A stretch of 64,000 nucleotides of DNA from an uncultured cyanobacterium (GCA_903848645.1 CAINGU010000020.1:26129-90128); one strand, 5' to 3'. Numbered from the stretch's first letter, positions 25,057 through 34,426 are shown. Program-made: numbers and translations. The notes: generated by a model not told the origin, from the sequence alone.

Positions 25057-25883
25057 AAGAGTGAATCCATGAGATTCATGACTCGGATAGCTTGTTCAGA
25101 TATACCAAAAGTATCAGACTGTTTTGGCAGTTGATACTCTAATAATCCTTTCAAAGCAATAAGTTTAAAGCTATTTTCCACTTGCGCTTGGGCTATCGCT
25201 TCTGCTGCGGCCAAATACCCAATTGCCCCCAAATCCCCCAACACAACGCGACGCATTTTCAAATCACCTGTTGCCAAAGTTTTCACTAATAACTCACCAT
25301 AAATAGAGTCTTGTGTCATTTGGTACATGGCTCTAGCGGCGGAGCATTGCAATCGAGGAACTGAATGCTTGAGAAAAGGCTGAACAAGGGAAATAGCCTC
25401 AGTTGCACCCATAGCTCCCAAGGCTTCTAATACTGCTGTATAGGGCTGGGCAAGGTGGGGAAAACCAGGTACTTGTATAGCTTGGTCAACTCCCCCATCT
25501 AGCAGTTTTATCAGGGCTGGTAATGCTGTTTTATCCCGGAGCATGGCCAAAGATTGGGCTGCTGCTTCGCGGACATAAAAATCAGTACATTCTAAGCACT
25601 TAATTAAACTTGGTACGGCTTTTAAATTGCCTAATTTACCAAGCGCCCTGGCAGCATTGCGCCGTAAGGGATAACCACCCAGTTCGGTTCTGTCAGATTC
25701 ATCCTCTAACGCAGCAATGAGCGCGTCTATGGCTTCTGGCTGACTGACTCGGAACTTACCCAACCACCAAGCAGCATAATAGCGGAGACTTAAATCTGGT
25801 GATTGCAGGTTAGCAATAGCTATCTCTGGTGTCAGATTTGGTGCATTCTGGGCAGAATATTCTTCTCCACTGGTTTCTATCAT
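25053..25883 (-). CDS. cpcE: Phycocyanobilin lyase subunit CpcE
   Basis: 276 residues made of HEAT/PBS-lyase repeats: LRYYAAWWLGKFRVSQPEAI, GGYPLRRNAARALGKLGN, DFYVREAAAQSLAMLRD and VPRLQCSAARAMYQMTQD. It is the partner of CpcF in bilin attachment to (and removal from) CpcA Cys84. It begins 16 bp after cpcD. The final codons are GAT TCA CTC TTG TAG, where the TAG belongs to the adjacent repeat, so the natural C-terminus may have been trimmed or replaced; alignment of the ends with other CpcE proteins would show this. Confidence 0.95.
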   Translation of the reverse strand: MIETSGEEYSAQNAPNLTPEIAIANLQSPDLSLRYYAAWWLGKFRVSQPEAIDALIAALEDESDRTELGGYPLRRNAARALGKLGNLKAVPSLIKCLECTDFYVREAAAQSLAMLRDKTALPALIKLLDGGVDQAIQVPGFPHLAQPYTAVLEALGAMGATEAISLVQPFLKHSVPRLQCSAARAMYQMTQDSIYGELLVKTLATGDLKMRRVVLGDLGAIGYLAAAEAIAQAQVENSFKLIALKGLLEYQLPKQSDTFGISEQAIRVMNLMDSLL

Positions 25884-25899
25884 TGCCAGGAAGTTATAC

Positions 25900-26139
25900 T
25901 TATTCTGCTACAGTCAAAGTTTCAATTTTGACGATTCTGCCACCTAGACGGCTAATCCGTTGCATTTCTTCATTCATGCGGCTGTAGGGGACGGTAATGA
26001 ATACGCTACCACTACGGCGAATGTCGAATTTATTTTTGTCGGTTTCTTGGTTTTGCTTTAAGCCGACAACTTCGTAACGAAATACGCGGCTTGCAGACGA
26101 AGAAACGCTACCAGCACCAAGTGTGGTTTGACCAAACAT
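25900..26139 (-). CDS. cpcD: Phycobilisome rod-capping linker CpcD
   Basis: 79 residues. The CpcD fold is recognised from FRYEVVGLKQN, DIRRSGSVFITVPYSRMNEE and MQRISRLGGRIVKIETL. CpcD caps the distal end of phycocyanin rods and limits rod length. It sits between cpcC and cpcE in the standard order. Confidence 0.96.
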   Translation of the reverse strand: MFGQTTLGAGSVSSSASRVFRYEVVGLKQNQETDKNKFDIRRSGSVFITVPYSRMNEEMQRISRLGGRIVKIETLTVAE

Positions 26140-26188
26140 TACTTCTATATCTCCTATGATGAGTTTTGTCGGTGAACAGCACCGGATC

Positions 26189-27049
26189 TTACGTGGAAAT
26201 TACGCTGACAATTTTGCCGCCAACTCTCTGAATTTGCTGCATTTTGTCTAGAAGGCGCTCGTAAGGAACAATAAATACTGTGCTGCTCCGGCGGACGCTG
26301 GGGTATCCTGGATTGCGAATGCCTGTAACTTCAACGCGGTAAGTGCGATTTGATTGTCCTACTGCATTACCGAGATTTTGCTTAGGAGCGTTATCCGCAG
26401 ATACACGGAAACCCCAATTATCGTTACTACCAGATGGCCCAACAACTGAGGAAGATTTATTACTAGCTAATTCCCGCGCTAAACGAGATTTAGAACCTTC
26501 TACTTGAGCAGTATCGCTGTTGGCATAACCACGGTATAAACGGAACATCCGCGTAAAACCGGCTGCACTTTGTCCTGCTTGAAAATCAAAACCGCGATAG
26601 TAGGGAACAACACTTTCCCCAAAGCTGTTTTGATATTCTTCAGAATCAATGTAGGAGTCAATTTCCGCGTCGTAACCTTGGTTAATATATAAGTCTAAGT
26701 GATAAGTTACTTCGGACTCATTGTATGGTGCGCGACCCAACAAATGTTTATAGTTGAGTTCAATTAACCGAGTTTGGAAACTGTTGTAAAAGAATTTAGC
26801 TTTGTAGAGTTCTGATTTAGCAACGCTGCGGACAAACTCGCGCACGCTTAAATTACCATCACGGAGAAGTGATTCTGCACCAATCAAACGATCTGATGCC
26901 AATATATAATCATTCCCTAAAACTTGCCGATAAACGGCACGAATTACCGCTTCGACTTCTTCGCGGCTGGCGTTGGGGCGCAGTTCAACTCTGCGTGCGT
27001 CACTAAAAGGCTCTGTTCCTAGTCTGGATGCTGCTGTTGTAATTGCCAT
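26189..27049 (-). CDS. cpcC: Phycocyanin-associated rod linker CpcC
   Basis: 286 residues from ATG 27049 ([20 protein letters not shown]), with AGGGG a few bases upstream; the longer frame to 27103 lacks conservation. The N-terminal PBS linker domain (about 15-180: [72 protein letters not shown]) is followed by a C-terminal CpcD-like domain (about 230-284: [34 protein letters not shown]). It joins phycocyanin hexamers within the rod. It is separated from cpcA by 268 bp containing inverted repeats. Confidence 0.96.
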   Translation of the reverse strand: MAITTAASRLGTEPFSDARRVELRPNASREEVEAVIRAVYRQVLGNDYILASDRLIGAESLLRDGNLSVREFVRSVAKSELYKAKFFYNSFQTRLIELNYKHLLGRAPYNESEVTYHLDLYINQGYDAEIDSYIDSEEYQNSFGESVVPYYRGFDFQAGQSAAGFTRMFRLYRGYANSDTAQVEGSKSRLARELASNKSSSVVGPSGSNDNWGFRVSADNAPKQNLGNAVGQSNRTYRVEVTGIRNPGYPSVRRSSTVFIVPYERLLDKMQQIQRVGGKIVSVIST

Positions 27050-27138
27050 ATTTTTCCCCTTTATTGTTTTCAATCCAAAATCACTTTTTCCAGTGATTTT
27101 CACGCTCTGATTAACAACTTCTATCTGGAGATAAAACT

Positions 27139-27309
27139 ATGCCCGGAGCCAGATCCAATTGCTAGGTGAACCAGAATGATCTTGGAGATTTTAACGTCAC
27201 TTAATTCCCCGTCGGAATATTTTCCAACTTACGCAGTGACTCCCCATGAATAACTGGTGAACCCCTTGAGGGGTAAATCCATCTAACAATTGTATCCCTC
27301 TCCGGGCAT
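27139..27309 (-). promoter_or_regulatory. Inverted-repeat region between cpcA and cpcC (probable attenuator)
   Basis: ATGCCCGGAG at 27139-27148 and CTCCGGGCAT at 27300-27309 are perfect 10-bp inverted repeats bracketing about 150 bp. Inside, ACCCCTTGAGGGGT (27261-27274) is a compact hairpin. In cpc operons the cpcBA message is far more abundant than the full-length one, and hairpins after cpcA are thought to cause this by termination or RNA stabilisation. That assignment to these repeats is an inference. Confidence 0.65.
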
Positions 27310-27317
27310 GACGCTAT

Positions 27318-27806
27318 CTAGCTAAGAGCGTTGATTGCGTAGTCAATGTAGGTGTTAGCTTCGTTAGCAGCTTGACCGCTCAAACCATGACTAGCTTTGA
27401 TTGATTTCAAAGCTTCTACGTACCAGCTAGGAGACAAGTCGAAAGCTGCGTGCATTTCAGTCAAACCAGCAATTAAGAACTCATCCAAAGGACCTGTTCC
27501 ACCAGCAACTAGGCTATAGGTGATGATGCGGAGGTAGTGACCAACGTCACGAGCGCATTTAGCTTTACCACGGCTATCAGCGGCAAATTGATTGCCTGGT
27601 GTAGAGGTGGTGTAAGGGAATTTGCTGTATACAGCGCTGGTAGCACCGTCAATTAATTTTTGAGCGTTAGCTGTCAAACCACGAGCAGCTTCCATGCTGG
27701 CAGCAGCACGAACTAGACGACCATTAACTGCTTGTAATTCGGTGTTGCTTAAAAAGCGTCCTTGGGTATCAGCAGATGCGATTGCTTCGGTAATTGGTGT
27801 TTTCAT
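27318..27806 (-). CDS. cpcA: C-phycocyanin alpha subunit
   Basis: 162 residues, exact family length. Opening [20 protein letters not shown]; the chromophore Cys84 lies in [20 protein letters not shown]; ends [13 protein letters not shown]. It binds one phycocyanobilin, pairs with CpcB to form trimers and hexamers of the rods, and harvests orange-red light for the phycobilisome. An AGGAGA ribosome binding site precedes the ATG, and the gene is 73 bp downstream of cpcB. Confidence 0.99.
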   Translation of the reverse strand: MKTPITEAIASADTQGRFLSNTELQAVNGRLVRAAASMEAARGLTANAQKLIDGATSAVYSKFPYTTSTPGNQFAADSRGKAKCARDVGHYLRIITYSLVAGGTGPLDEFLIAGLTEMHAAFDLSPSWYVEALKSIKASHGLSGQAANEANTYIDYAINALS

Positions 27807-27879
27807 TGGTGAAAATCTCCTAGATAGTTTTTTGCTGGGAAAAGCTCAATTAAGATTCGAGCTAATTTGTAATGAATTG

Positions 27880-28401
27880 TTAGGCAACAGCAGCCGCAGC
27901 GCGGTCAAAGTAGCTTGCAACTTCAGAAACCAAAGAACTGCAATCACCTTTGGTGATACCGTTAGGATCGTTAACGATAGCGATTGCTGCTTCTTTCATT
28001 TTGCCAACACCAACTGCTACGGAAGAACCAGGAGTACCCAAAGCTTGGTATGTTTCGCGCAAACCATTTAAGCAACGGTCATCAAGAACACTAGCATCAC
28101 CAGCAATTGCTGCGTAGGTTACATAGCGTAAAATGATTTCCATGTCGCGTAAGCAAGCAGCCATACGACGGTTGGTGTAAGCGTTGCCACCAGGAGCGAT
28201 CAAGTTGGGTTGTTCTTCAAACAAAGAACGAGCCGCGTTGGTAACGATAGCAGAAGCGTTGCTGGTGATGCGGTTAACAACATCTAAACGCTTGCTGCCG
28301 GAAGCTACAACTGCGGTTAAAGCATCGAGTTGTTCTGTGCTGAGGAATTCGCCTCTAGCGTCGGCTTGGGAAACAACCTTGGAAAATACATCTAATGTCA
28401 T
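27880..28401 (-). CDS. cpcB: C-phycocyanin beta subunit
   Basis: 173 residues; [20 protein letters not shown] start. Both bilin sites are present: Cys82 in [16 protein letters not shown] and Cys153 in [15 protein letters not shown]72, the methylated Asn of this family, is plausibly in [11 protein letters not shown] good GGAGAT ribosome binding site precedes the ATG. It is the first gene of the cpc operon, behind a 618-bp leader/promoter region. Confidence 0.99.
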   Translation of the reverse strand: MTLDVFSKVVSQADARGEFLSTEQLDALTAVVASGSKRLDVVNRITSNASAIVTNAARSLFEEQPNLIAPGGNAYTNRRMAACLRDMEIILRYVTYAAIAGDASVLDDRCLNGLRETYQALGTPGSSVAVGVGKMKEAAIAIVNDPNGITKGDCSSLVSEVASYFDRAAAAVA

Positions 28402-29019
28402 GGACTCTAATCTCCTAAATTACTTAGTTGAGAGATGTCTAAATTAAAACTAATTCGGATTTGTTCGCAACGGAGTCAAATCAAAGCGTTTCTCATTTTG
28501 TCTTCTCATCTACTAGTTTACAGTTTACAAACCAGAAATTATGAGAGTCAAGGGGAATTTTCTGAGAAACTGGCAAACTTGATGAATTGCCTGCTTTTTC
28601 CAACTTTCTTCCGTTGTTTAACCCCTACAGTTTATGTTTATACAATGCCATAGAACCATTATTTGTTACAAATTATGAATAAATAAGATGATAGCCTAAG
28701 AAAAGCCTCAAATCCTTCACATACAAGGAGTGTAACTGATAAAAATCCGATATTTCTGTTACATAACTTTACTTTCTTTGACAAGAATCGCAATATTAAG
28801 CAGTTAAAGATTGTTTTAATTTTCCGGAAATGCCTTGTTATAAAACGATTACAGCAGTTTTCTGTTCCATAAGATTTATCTGAGTTTTGTTAAGGAGTGT
28901 TAAATTTACATTTCTAAATATTTTGAAAAGTTTCTGGTTGTTTCCCCCCTGGGGGGATATAAATGACAAAAAAGCTATATTCACAAATTGAGAGTAAATC
29001 GCTATTTTTGCAGAAATTC
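28402..29019 (-). promoter_or_regulatory. cpc operon promoter and leader region (618 bp)
   Basis: This long AT-rich gap upstream of cpcB must hold the cpc promoter(s) and a long untranslated leader; long leaders are known for cpc operons. It contains a short G/C palindrome, CCCCCCTGGGGGG, near 28946-28958, and no credible gene. I cannot place the transcription start by eye. The pec (phycoerythrocyanin) genes that precede cpcB in Anabaena PCC 7120 are absent here; an RluD-type gene is there instead. Confidence 0.6.
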
Positions 29020-29952
29020 TTAATAAAGACCACTACGACGGCGCAATACTTCCAGTAAAGTTGCAAAGCTGCGGGGAAGGGGTGCTGTCACTTCCACCAA
29101 ATCTCCAGAAACGGGATGTTGTAACTGGAGTTTCCAAGCGTGTAATGCTTGTCCTGGCAAATTTACGCCGAGGGAATGACCAGAACTATAAATAGGGTCG
29201 CCGACGATAGGATGACCCATTTTGGCGCTGTGGACGCGAATTTGATGGGTACGTCCTGTTTCTAGTTGAAAGTGAATTAATGTGTAGTTTCCAAAGCGTT
29301 CTTTTACTCGCCAATGAGTGACAGCATTACGTCCACCATCTTCTACAGAAATAATGGCCATTCTTTTGCGGTCTTGGGGATTGCGACCAATGGGTAAGTC
29401 TATGATTCCGGTTTCTGTTTTAGGGACACCGTAAATTAAACCTAAATATTCTCTTCTAGCGGTTTTTGCTTGTAGTTGTGCTTGTAGATGTTGATAAGCC
29501 AGGTCTGTTTTAGCGATCGCAATCGCTCCCGTTGTATCCTTGTCCAAACGATGGACTATTCCCGGACGTTGAACGCCACCGATGCCCGGTAAATTGGGAC
29601 AGTGTGCCAAGATAGCATTAACTAAAGTTCCGTCAGGATGTCCGGGTGCGGGGTGAACCACCAAACCAGCGGGTTTATTGAGAATGATTAACTCGTCATC
29701 TTCATAAAGGATGTCTAGGGGAATATCCTCTGCGATTATTGCTAAAGGTTGAATAGCGGGAATTTCGAGAATAATGCGATCGCCTGTTTTCAGGTTAATC
29801 TTCTTAGATTTGCAAACTGTATCATTAACTTGAACATGACCCTGTTCTATTAACTGCTGGATGCGAGAACGGGATAAATCTGATAACTCTTGGGATAAAT
29901 AGCGATCTAGGCGATCAGTATTTTCGGGAACTTGGATATTAATTGCAGACAC
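29020..29952 (-). CDS. rluD: RluA/RluD-family rRNA pseudouridine synthase
   Basis: 310 residues with a GTG start at 29952. An N-terminal S4 RNA-binding domain (about 12-75: RLDRYLSQELSDLSRSRIQQ, HVQVND) precedes the catalytic domain. Its catalytic Asp is in IVHRLDKDTTGAIAIAK (H-R-L-D-x-x-T-T-G), with NKPAGLVVHPAPGH and LETGRTHQIRVH also conserved. It isomerises uridines in 23S rRNA; which positions cannot be told. Confidence 0.94.
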   Translation of the reverse strand: MSAINIQVPENTDRLDRYLSQELSDLSRSRIQQLIEQGHVQVNDTVCKSKKINLKTGDRIILEIPAIQPLAIIAEDIPLDILYEDDELIILNKPAGLVVHPAPGHPDGTLVNAILAHCPNLPGIGGVQRPGIVHRLDKDTTGAIAIAKTDLAYQHLQAQLQAKTARREYLGLIYGVPKTETGIIDLPIGRNPQDRKRMAIISVEDGGRNAVTHWRVKERFGNYTLIHFQLETGRTHQIRVHSAKMGHPIVGDPIYSSGHSLGVNLPGQALHAWKLQLQHPVSGDLVEVTAPLPRSFATLLEVLRRRSGLY

Positions 29953-30139
29953 GATTAAGTATTAGGTGATTTAAGAAACATGGAAATAAAGAATTAGAGG
30001 TGTTTAGGTAAAACCTCTCTACTTCATTTTTTCATATTATGTTTAACATACTTTTTTATTTCCCTAAAAAATCTATAGTAACCTAAAAGGAAGAATTCAA
30101 GAATCAGAATTCAAAACCGTTGTAAAATCTAGTAATTAA

Positions 30140-31219
30140 ATGATCATGAAAGAAAAATTTAATGATCAATCTCAGAGCATGAACACAATTCCTATTAGTA
30201 GATATAGATTTTTCCAAAAGCTACAACCAATTACGCTATTAAAAAAGATTACTAATAATTCCTTTACTGGTTGTTTGCAAGTATTTAGTGAGTCTGGTGC
30301 ATGGTCAATATATATGGATCAAGGCAAACTCATATATGCTGGTTACTCTGAGGAAATGTTTGAACCTCTTTACCGAAATTTACAGCAGTTAAGTCAGCAA
30401 ATTTCTACTCTTCCTCTGGGTATTAATGAACAGGTACGGATGATTTTTGAAAAGGACATTGAGAATCAATCCATCCCCAATCCTGATTATTTAGCTATTT
30501 GTTGGTTAGTTAATCAAAAATATATTAGTCACTTTCAAGCTGCTTTATTAATCGAACAATTAGCATTAGAAGTTTTAGAATCATTACTAGATTTAGAACA
30601 TGGTAGTTATGAATTTGTTCCCCATACTTTTTTAGATAATCTCCCTAAATTTTGCCATTTAAATTTAAAAACTCTAGTGGAACAATGTCAAACAGGGGTA
30701 AAAGTTAATATTCAGGAAAATCTGAATTTTGAAACTTATCATCAACCAGAAGCACACAAAAAAGATCAGGAACAATTAACCAAAAGCAATACTGATCAAG
30801 TTGATTTTGAGCCAAATATCAAGCAGCCTATTAACTCCCTAGTGACTGAGAGAAAGAAATGCAGTATTTTTTGTGTAGACTATGATTATAACATATTAAA
30901 TACTGTAGAAGAATTTTTAGATGAGAAAATATTTTCTATTATTAAATTTATGGACTCTTCCCAAGCTTTAATGGAAATTTTGCGCGTGCAACCAGATATC
31001 ATTTTACTAAATGTAGAAATGCCTGATTTAGATGGTTATGAAATCTGTTCCTTATTGCGGAAACACACAAATTATAAAAACACTCCTGTAATTCTGATGA
31101 CTGAAAGAATGGGATTAAGAGATAGAGCAAAAGCTAAGTTTGTGAAAGCTAATGGTTATTTAGAAAAACCTTTTTCTCAAGGAGATTTACTGAAAATAAT
31201 TTTTCAACATATTGTGTAA
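30140..31219 (+). CDS. PATAN-domain response regulator with an apparently non-phosphorylatable receiver
   Basis: 359 residues; ATG at 30140, with another in-frame at 30146. The N-terminal PATAN/DUF4388-like domain (about 28-190) has SFTGCLQVFSESGAWSIYMD and GKLIYAGYSE. The C-terminal receiver (about 240-357) has FCVDYDY, ILMTERM and YLEKPFS. At the phospho-acceptor position the motif is IILLNVEMPDLDGYE, with Asn (291) instead of Asp. The architecture is that of cyanobacterial PATAN-REC proteins in phototaxis, pilus motility and heterocyst patterning (PatA, PixG or TaxP-like). The Asn suggests a constitutive or pseudo-receiver. Confidence 0.85.
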   Translation: MIMKEKFNDQSQSMNTIPISRYRFFQKLQPITLLKKITNNSFTGCLQVFSESGAWSIYMDQGKLIYAGYSEEMFEPLYRNLQQLSQQISTLPLGINEQVRMIFEKDIENQSIPNPDYLAICWLVNQKYISHFQAALLIEQLALEVLESLLDLEHGSYEFVPHTFLDNLPKFCHLNLKTLVEQCQTGVKVNIQENLNFETYHQPEAHKKDQEQLTKSNTDQVDFEPNIKQPINSLVTERKKCSIFCVDYDYNILNTVEEFLDEKIFSIIKFMDSSQALMEILRVQPDIILLNVEMPDLDGYEICSLLRKHTNYKNTPVILMTERMGLRDRAKAKFVKANGYLEKPFSQGDLLKIIFQHIV

Positions 31220-31238
31220 AAATTTCCAGATGTTTAAT

Positions 31239-31532
31239 TTATCTAATTGTTTCAGCCTTAATTTCTTGGATGATTTTAGAAACTTCTTCCTGAGATTCAA
31301 TATGACGTGACAAAACTTCCACAGTTGTATTTAATAATCGTTCATTAAATAACTTGGCTATATCTTCTCGTAAACCTTGTCCAATATAAAATTTCAGCAA
31401 AGCTTCTATAGACATATCTTTATTAACAGCTACTTCTTCTAGTGATGCTAAAGTATCTCTGGGTATTTTGATGGAAAGAACTTCTGTGACACGAGGACGC
31501 AATTGTAATTTCATTTCTTCATTATTGCTCAT
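31239..31532 (-). CDS. Small RHH-like protein of unknown function
   Basis: 97 residues. The segment TEVLSIKIPRDTLASLEEVA and NKDMSIEALLKFYIGQGLRE (strand then two helices) resembles a ribbon-helix-helix DNA-binding or antitoxin fold; the C-terminal half is an acidic helix (EEVSKIIQEIKAE). Its ATG overlaps the cobA stop (ATGA), so it is translationally coupled to cobA and probably in the sirB-cobA operon. No toxin partner is next to it. Function unknown. Confidence 0.7.
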   Translation of the reverse strand: MSNNEEMKLQLRPRVTEVLSIKIPRDTLASLEEVAVNKDMSIEALLKFYIGQGLREDIAKLFNERLLNTTVEVLSRHIESQEEVSKIIQEIKAETIR

Positions 31533-32284
31533 AGAATCTCCTTTCTTTCTTTACCGGATAATATACCGTGCATTTTAACAACTGCACCAATTACCGCTAT
31601 TGCTGGAGCAAGAAATCCCTTTGCTTCAACTTGTTCCACAATTGTCCCCAATTCACCAATTAATTCTTCCTGTTCTGGCCGAGTTCCCCAGCGGATTAAG
31701 GCAATGGGTGTATCTAAACTCAACCCCGCTAGAGTAAACTGTTCAACAATGTAGGGTAAATTGTGAATACCCATATAAATGACTATAGTTTCCGAACCGT
31801 GCGCTATGGCTTGCCAATTTACCTGGGGTTTATACTTACCAGCAGATTCATGTCCAGTTACAAAAGTAACAGACGAACTATAAAGACGATGAGTTAAAGG
31901 AATACCAGCATAGGCCGCTGCGGCGATTCCTGATGTAATCCCTGGCACAACTTCCACGGAAATCCCTGCGGCTACCAATTCCGCCATTTCTTCCCCACCA
32001 CGACCGAAGATAAAAGGATCACCACCTTTGAGGCGGACAACTATGGCATTATTCTCCGCTTTCTCAATCAGTAATTGGGTGGTGACTTCCTGTAACAGTG
32101 AATGTCTACCCATGCGTTTACCCGCATTGATTTTTTCTGCTTCAGGATTGATCATTTCCAGCACTTCTGGACTCACCAAAGCATCATAGATAACGACATC
32201 TGCACAGGCTAATAAACCTTTTCCCTTGAGAGTCATGAGTCCAGGATCTCCAGGACCAGCACCAACTAAATAAACTTTACCCAA
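31529..32284 (-). CDS. cobA: Uroporphyrinogen-III C-methyltransferase
   Basis: 251 residues with a TTG start at 32284, the only start that keeps the conserved N-terminus GKVYLVGAGPGDPGLMTLKG. SUMT signatures: GDPFIFGRGGEE, VVPGITSGIAAAAYAGIPLTH and VIYMGIHNLP. It transfers two methyl groups from SAM to uroporphyrinogen III to give precorrin-2, the branch to siroheme (nitrite/sulfite reductases) and cobalamin. It overlaps sirB by 8 bp upstream and the small RHH-like gene by 4 bp downstream, so the three are likely one transcript. Confidence 0.96.
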   Translation of the reverse strand: MGKVYLVGAGPGDPGLMTLKGKGLLACADVVIYDALVSPEVLEMINPEAEKINAGKRMGRHSLLQEVTTQLLIEKAENNAIVVRLKGGDPFIFGRGGEEMAELVAAGISVEVVPGITSGIAAAAYAGIPLTHRLYSSSVTFVTGHESAGKYKPQVNWQAIAHGSETIVIYMGIHNLPYIVEQFTLAGLSLDTPIALIRWGTRPEQEELIGELGTIVEQVEAKGFLAPAIAVIGAVVKMHGILSGKERKEIL

Positions 32285-33020
32285 AAACTTTTTCCTCTTC
32301 TTTGATGAAATCCCAGATTAAATCAGCAAATTCTCGACTTGTTCCTAATGGTTGTGCGAGTTGAAAACTTACTGATGGAAATTGTAATTTTAGCGTTTCT
32401 ACTGCCTGTGCGATCGCATCAGTGATGCCACCTGTAAATAAAAAATAGGGAAAAATCGCAATTTGTCCATAACCAGCGGCTATCAATTCCTGTACTCTGA
32501 CTTCTAAACTCGGAGGTACAGACCAATAAGCCGTAACTGCGCCCACCGTAGCTGCTATATTTTCCACAGAGGTATGAGAATCAGCCCGACGGCTACCATG
32601 AGCTAAAATAATTGATACATCTGCTTTAACCGAAGTCATCATCTTCGAGAAAAATCTTTCTAACCCAGGATAACTACCAATATAAGGACGCAATTCTATG
32701 GTCATTCCTGCACTTATAGCCTCTTCTGCAAGGGCGATTTCTGCGGGAATATCAGTCATTACATGAAATCCCGGTAATAAAAATAGGGGGATAATTTGCA
32801 CAATTTTACAGCCAAAAGCCTGAACACGATCAGTAAAATCCTGTATTTGCTGATGTAAAGGTTGGATATTAGCCTCTAGAGTAGCAACACCTACGAAATT
32901 TTCACCTTGAGGTAACATCTCACCTAAAAGCCCAGCTAATTGCTGCATAGCCAAATCAGGACGAGGATCACGACTCCCATGAGATACTAAAAGATAAGCT
33001 GTAATTTTATTAGTTTGCAT
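32277..33020 (-). CDS. sirB: Sirohydrochlorin chelatase (CbiX/SirB type, two-domain)
   Basis: 247 residues from ATG 33020 (MQTNKITAYLLVSHGSRDPR); an upstream ATG at 33047 would add nine residues. Two tandem chelatase domains are visible, each with a His loop: LLVSHGSRDPR at the N-terminus and IILAHGSRRADSH mid-protein, with IIPLFLLPGFHVMTDIP and IFPYFLFTGG strands. It inserts Fe2+ (or Co2+) into sirohydrochlorin. Adjacent to cobA it completes most of the siroheme route; the precorrin-2 dehydrogenase is not in the window. Confidence 0.92.
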   Translation of the reverse strand: MQTNKITAYLLVSHGSRDPRPDLAMQQLAGLLGEMLPQGENFVGVATLEANIQPLHQQIQDFTDRVQAFGCKIVQIIPLFLLPGFHVMTDIPAEIALAEEAISAGMTIELRPYIGSYPGLERFFSKMMTSVKADVSIILAHGSRRADSHTSVENIAATVGAVTAYWSVPPSLEVRVQELIAAGYGQIAIFPYFLFTGGITDAIAQAVETLKLQFPSVSFQLAQPLGTSREFADLIWDFIKEEEKVFG

Positions 33021-33049
33021 AATTAGGGAAAAATTGACAATTATCAATC

Positions 33050-34426
33050 TTAAGAATTGTAACAGCTTGTCACCTTTGCCGCTAATGCTTTCATGTGTCT
33101 TCCTAACTGATTACCACTAACCCAAAAGTGAGAAGGTAAATGGCCTATTGGTGCTGATAACTTAAAAGATAATTGTTGACGGACGGAAGTAGCATTGGGC
33201 AAATACCAACCTACCGTAGCGCAAAATTGTGCATAGTCATGATCACAGGTATGATAAATTTGGGTTTGGATACTAAAACCAAAATGTCCTTGACTATATT
33301 TTGTCCACAATTGGTCAATTATTTGGAAATCCTGACAAGGTAAACTTTCTAAATCACTATTAGATAAATAACTACCTATGCGTCTAGATAAAGCTTGACA
33401 CATTAACGCCCAAGTTTCTTTATCTGCCTTTTCCCACTGTTTCCAGACCAGGAAATCACGTAACTGTTGGTAATTCACACCAGTATCAGAACGAAGAGTA
33501 GTAAGTTGCTGTTTTTGTGCTGGTTGGGTTTTTATTTCTATTGCAGCTAGGACTTCTTGGGCGGATTTGTAACGTTGAGCCAGGGCATTATGAATAAGTT
33601 TATCAATAATTTCACTGAGATGGGATGTAATATGATTATCTGGATGTAAATAATCTCGCCAAACCCAGCGAACTGCTTGCAGCAGCGCTTCGCTATCGCT
33701 TGTATCATCAAATAAGTCAAAGGGAGAAATCCCCGTCAAGAGTTGAATGCAACTGACACCCAAACTATAAAGATCACTAGCTGGTAATACCTTACCGCGC
33801 ATTTGTTCAGGAGCCATATATTCAGGACTACCAATGGTTGTTCCTGTTTTCATAACTCCAGTTGCAGAAATAAATTTAGCAACACCAAAATCAATCAATA
33901 CTAAATCTCCTCCAAGAGATTTTCGCATAATATTTTCCGGCTTAATATCCCTGTGAATGACATGATGGGTATGAACAAATTCCAACACAGGTAGTAAATC
34001 TTGCAGTAGTTTCTGGATTTTCTCCTGATTAAAAACCCCTTGCTGCTCCAATTCCTGCGCTAATGTCTGGCCTGAAATTAATTCTTGTATTAAATATAAT
34101 CTGTTTTCTTGTTCAAAATGTGCCAGTAGTTGGGGAATTTGGGGATGACGCAATTCATCTAAACGCACTGCTTCTTGACGAAATAAGTCTACAGCTTTTT
34201 GAAAACTGGCTTGATTTTCTTCTGAAAAACAGAGTTGTTTAATTACGCATTGAGGTTGAGAGGGGATATGTTCATCCACTCCTAATAATGTCCTACCAAA
34301 ACCACCCTGGCCTAGAGGATAAAGGGGACGATAGCGATCTTTAAGTAACAGTGGTTTACCACATTTGAGGCAAAATCGCGCATTGTCGGGATTTTGCGGA
34401 TACAGACAGTTAGTACAAAAACTCAT
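33050..34426 (-). CDS. Serine/threonine kinase with N-terminal zinc ribbon and C-terminal GUN4 domain
   Basis: 458 residues from ATG 34426. The N-terminal zinc ribbon is C-x2-C...C-x2-C (FCTNCLYPQNPDNARFCLKC). The kinase domain (about 32-295) is complete: LGQGGFGRTLLG, CVIKQL, VIHRDIKPENIM, LIDFGVAKF, GSPEYMAPEQ. The C-terminal part (about 315-455) is GUN4-like: YQQLRDFLVWKQWEKADKET, FQIIDQLWTKYSQGHFGFS, and SHFWVSGNQLG. GUN4 binds Mg-porphyrins and stimulates Mg-chelatase. Here the fusion lies 29 bp upstream of sirB, which hints at tetrapyrrole-responsive phosphorylation, an inference from context. Confidence 0.9.
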   Translation of the reverse strand: MSFCTNCLYPQNPDNARFCLKCGKPLLLKDRYRPLYPLGQGGFGRTLLGVDEHIPSQPQCVIKQLCFSEENQASFQKAVDLFRQEAVRLDELRHPQIPQLLAHFEQENRLYLIQELISGQTLAQELEQQGVFNQEKIQKLLQDLLPVLEFVHTHHVIHRDIKPENIMRKSLGGDLVLIDFGVAKFISATGVMKTGTTIGSPEYMAPEQMRGKVLPASDLYSLGVSCIQLLTGISPFDLFDDTSDSEALLQAVRWVWRDYLHPDNHITSHLSEIIDKLIHNALAQRYKSAQEVLAAIEIKTQPAQKQQLTTLRSDTGVNYQQLRDFLVWKQWEKADKETWALMCQALSRRIGSYLSNSDLESLPCQDFQIIDQLWTKYSQGHFGFSIQTQIYHTCDHDYAQFCATVGWYLPNATSVRQQLSFKLSAPIGHLPSHFWVSGNQLGRHMKALAAKVTSCYNS

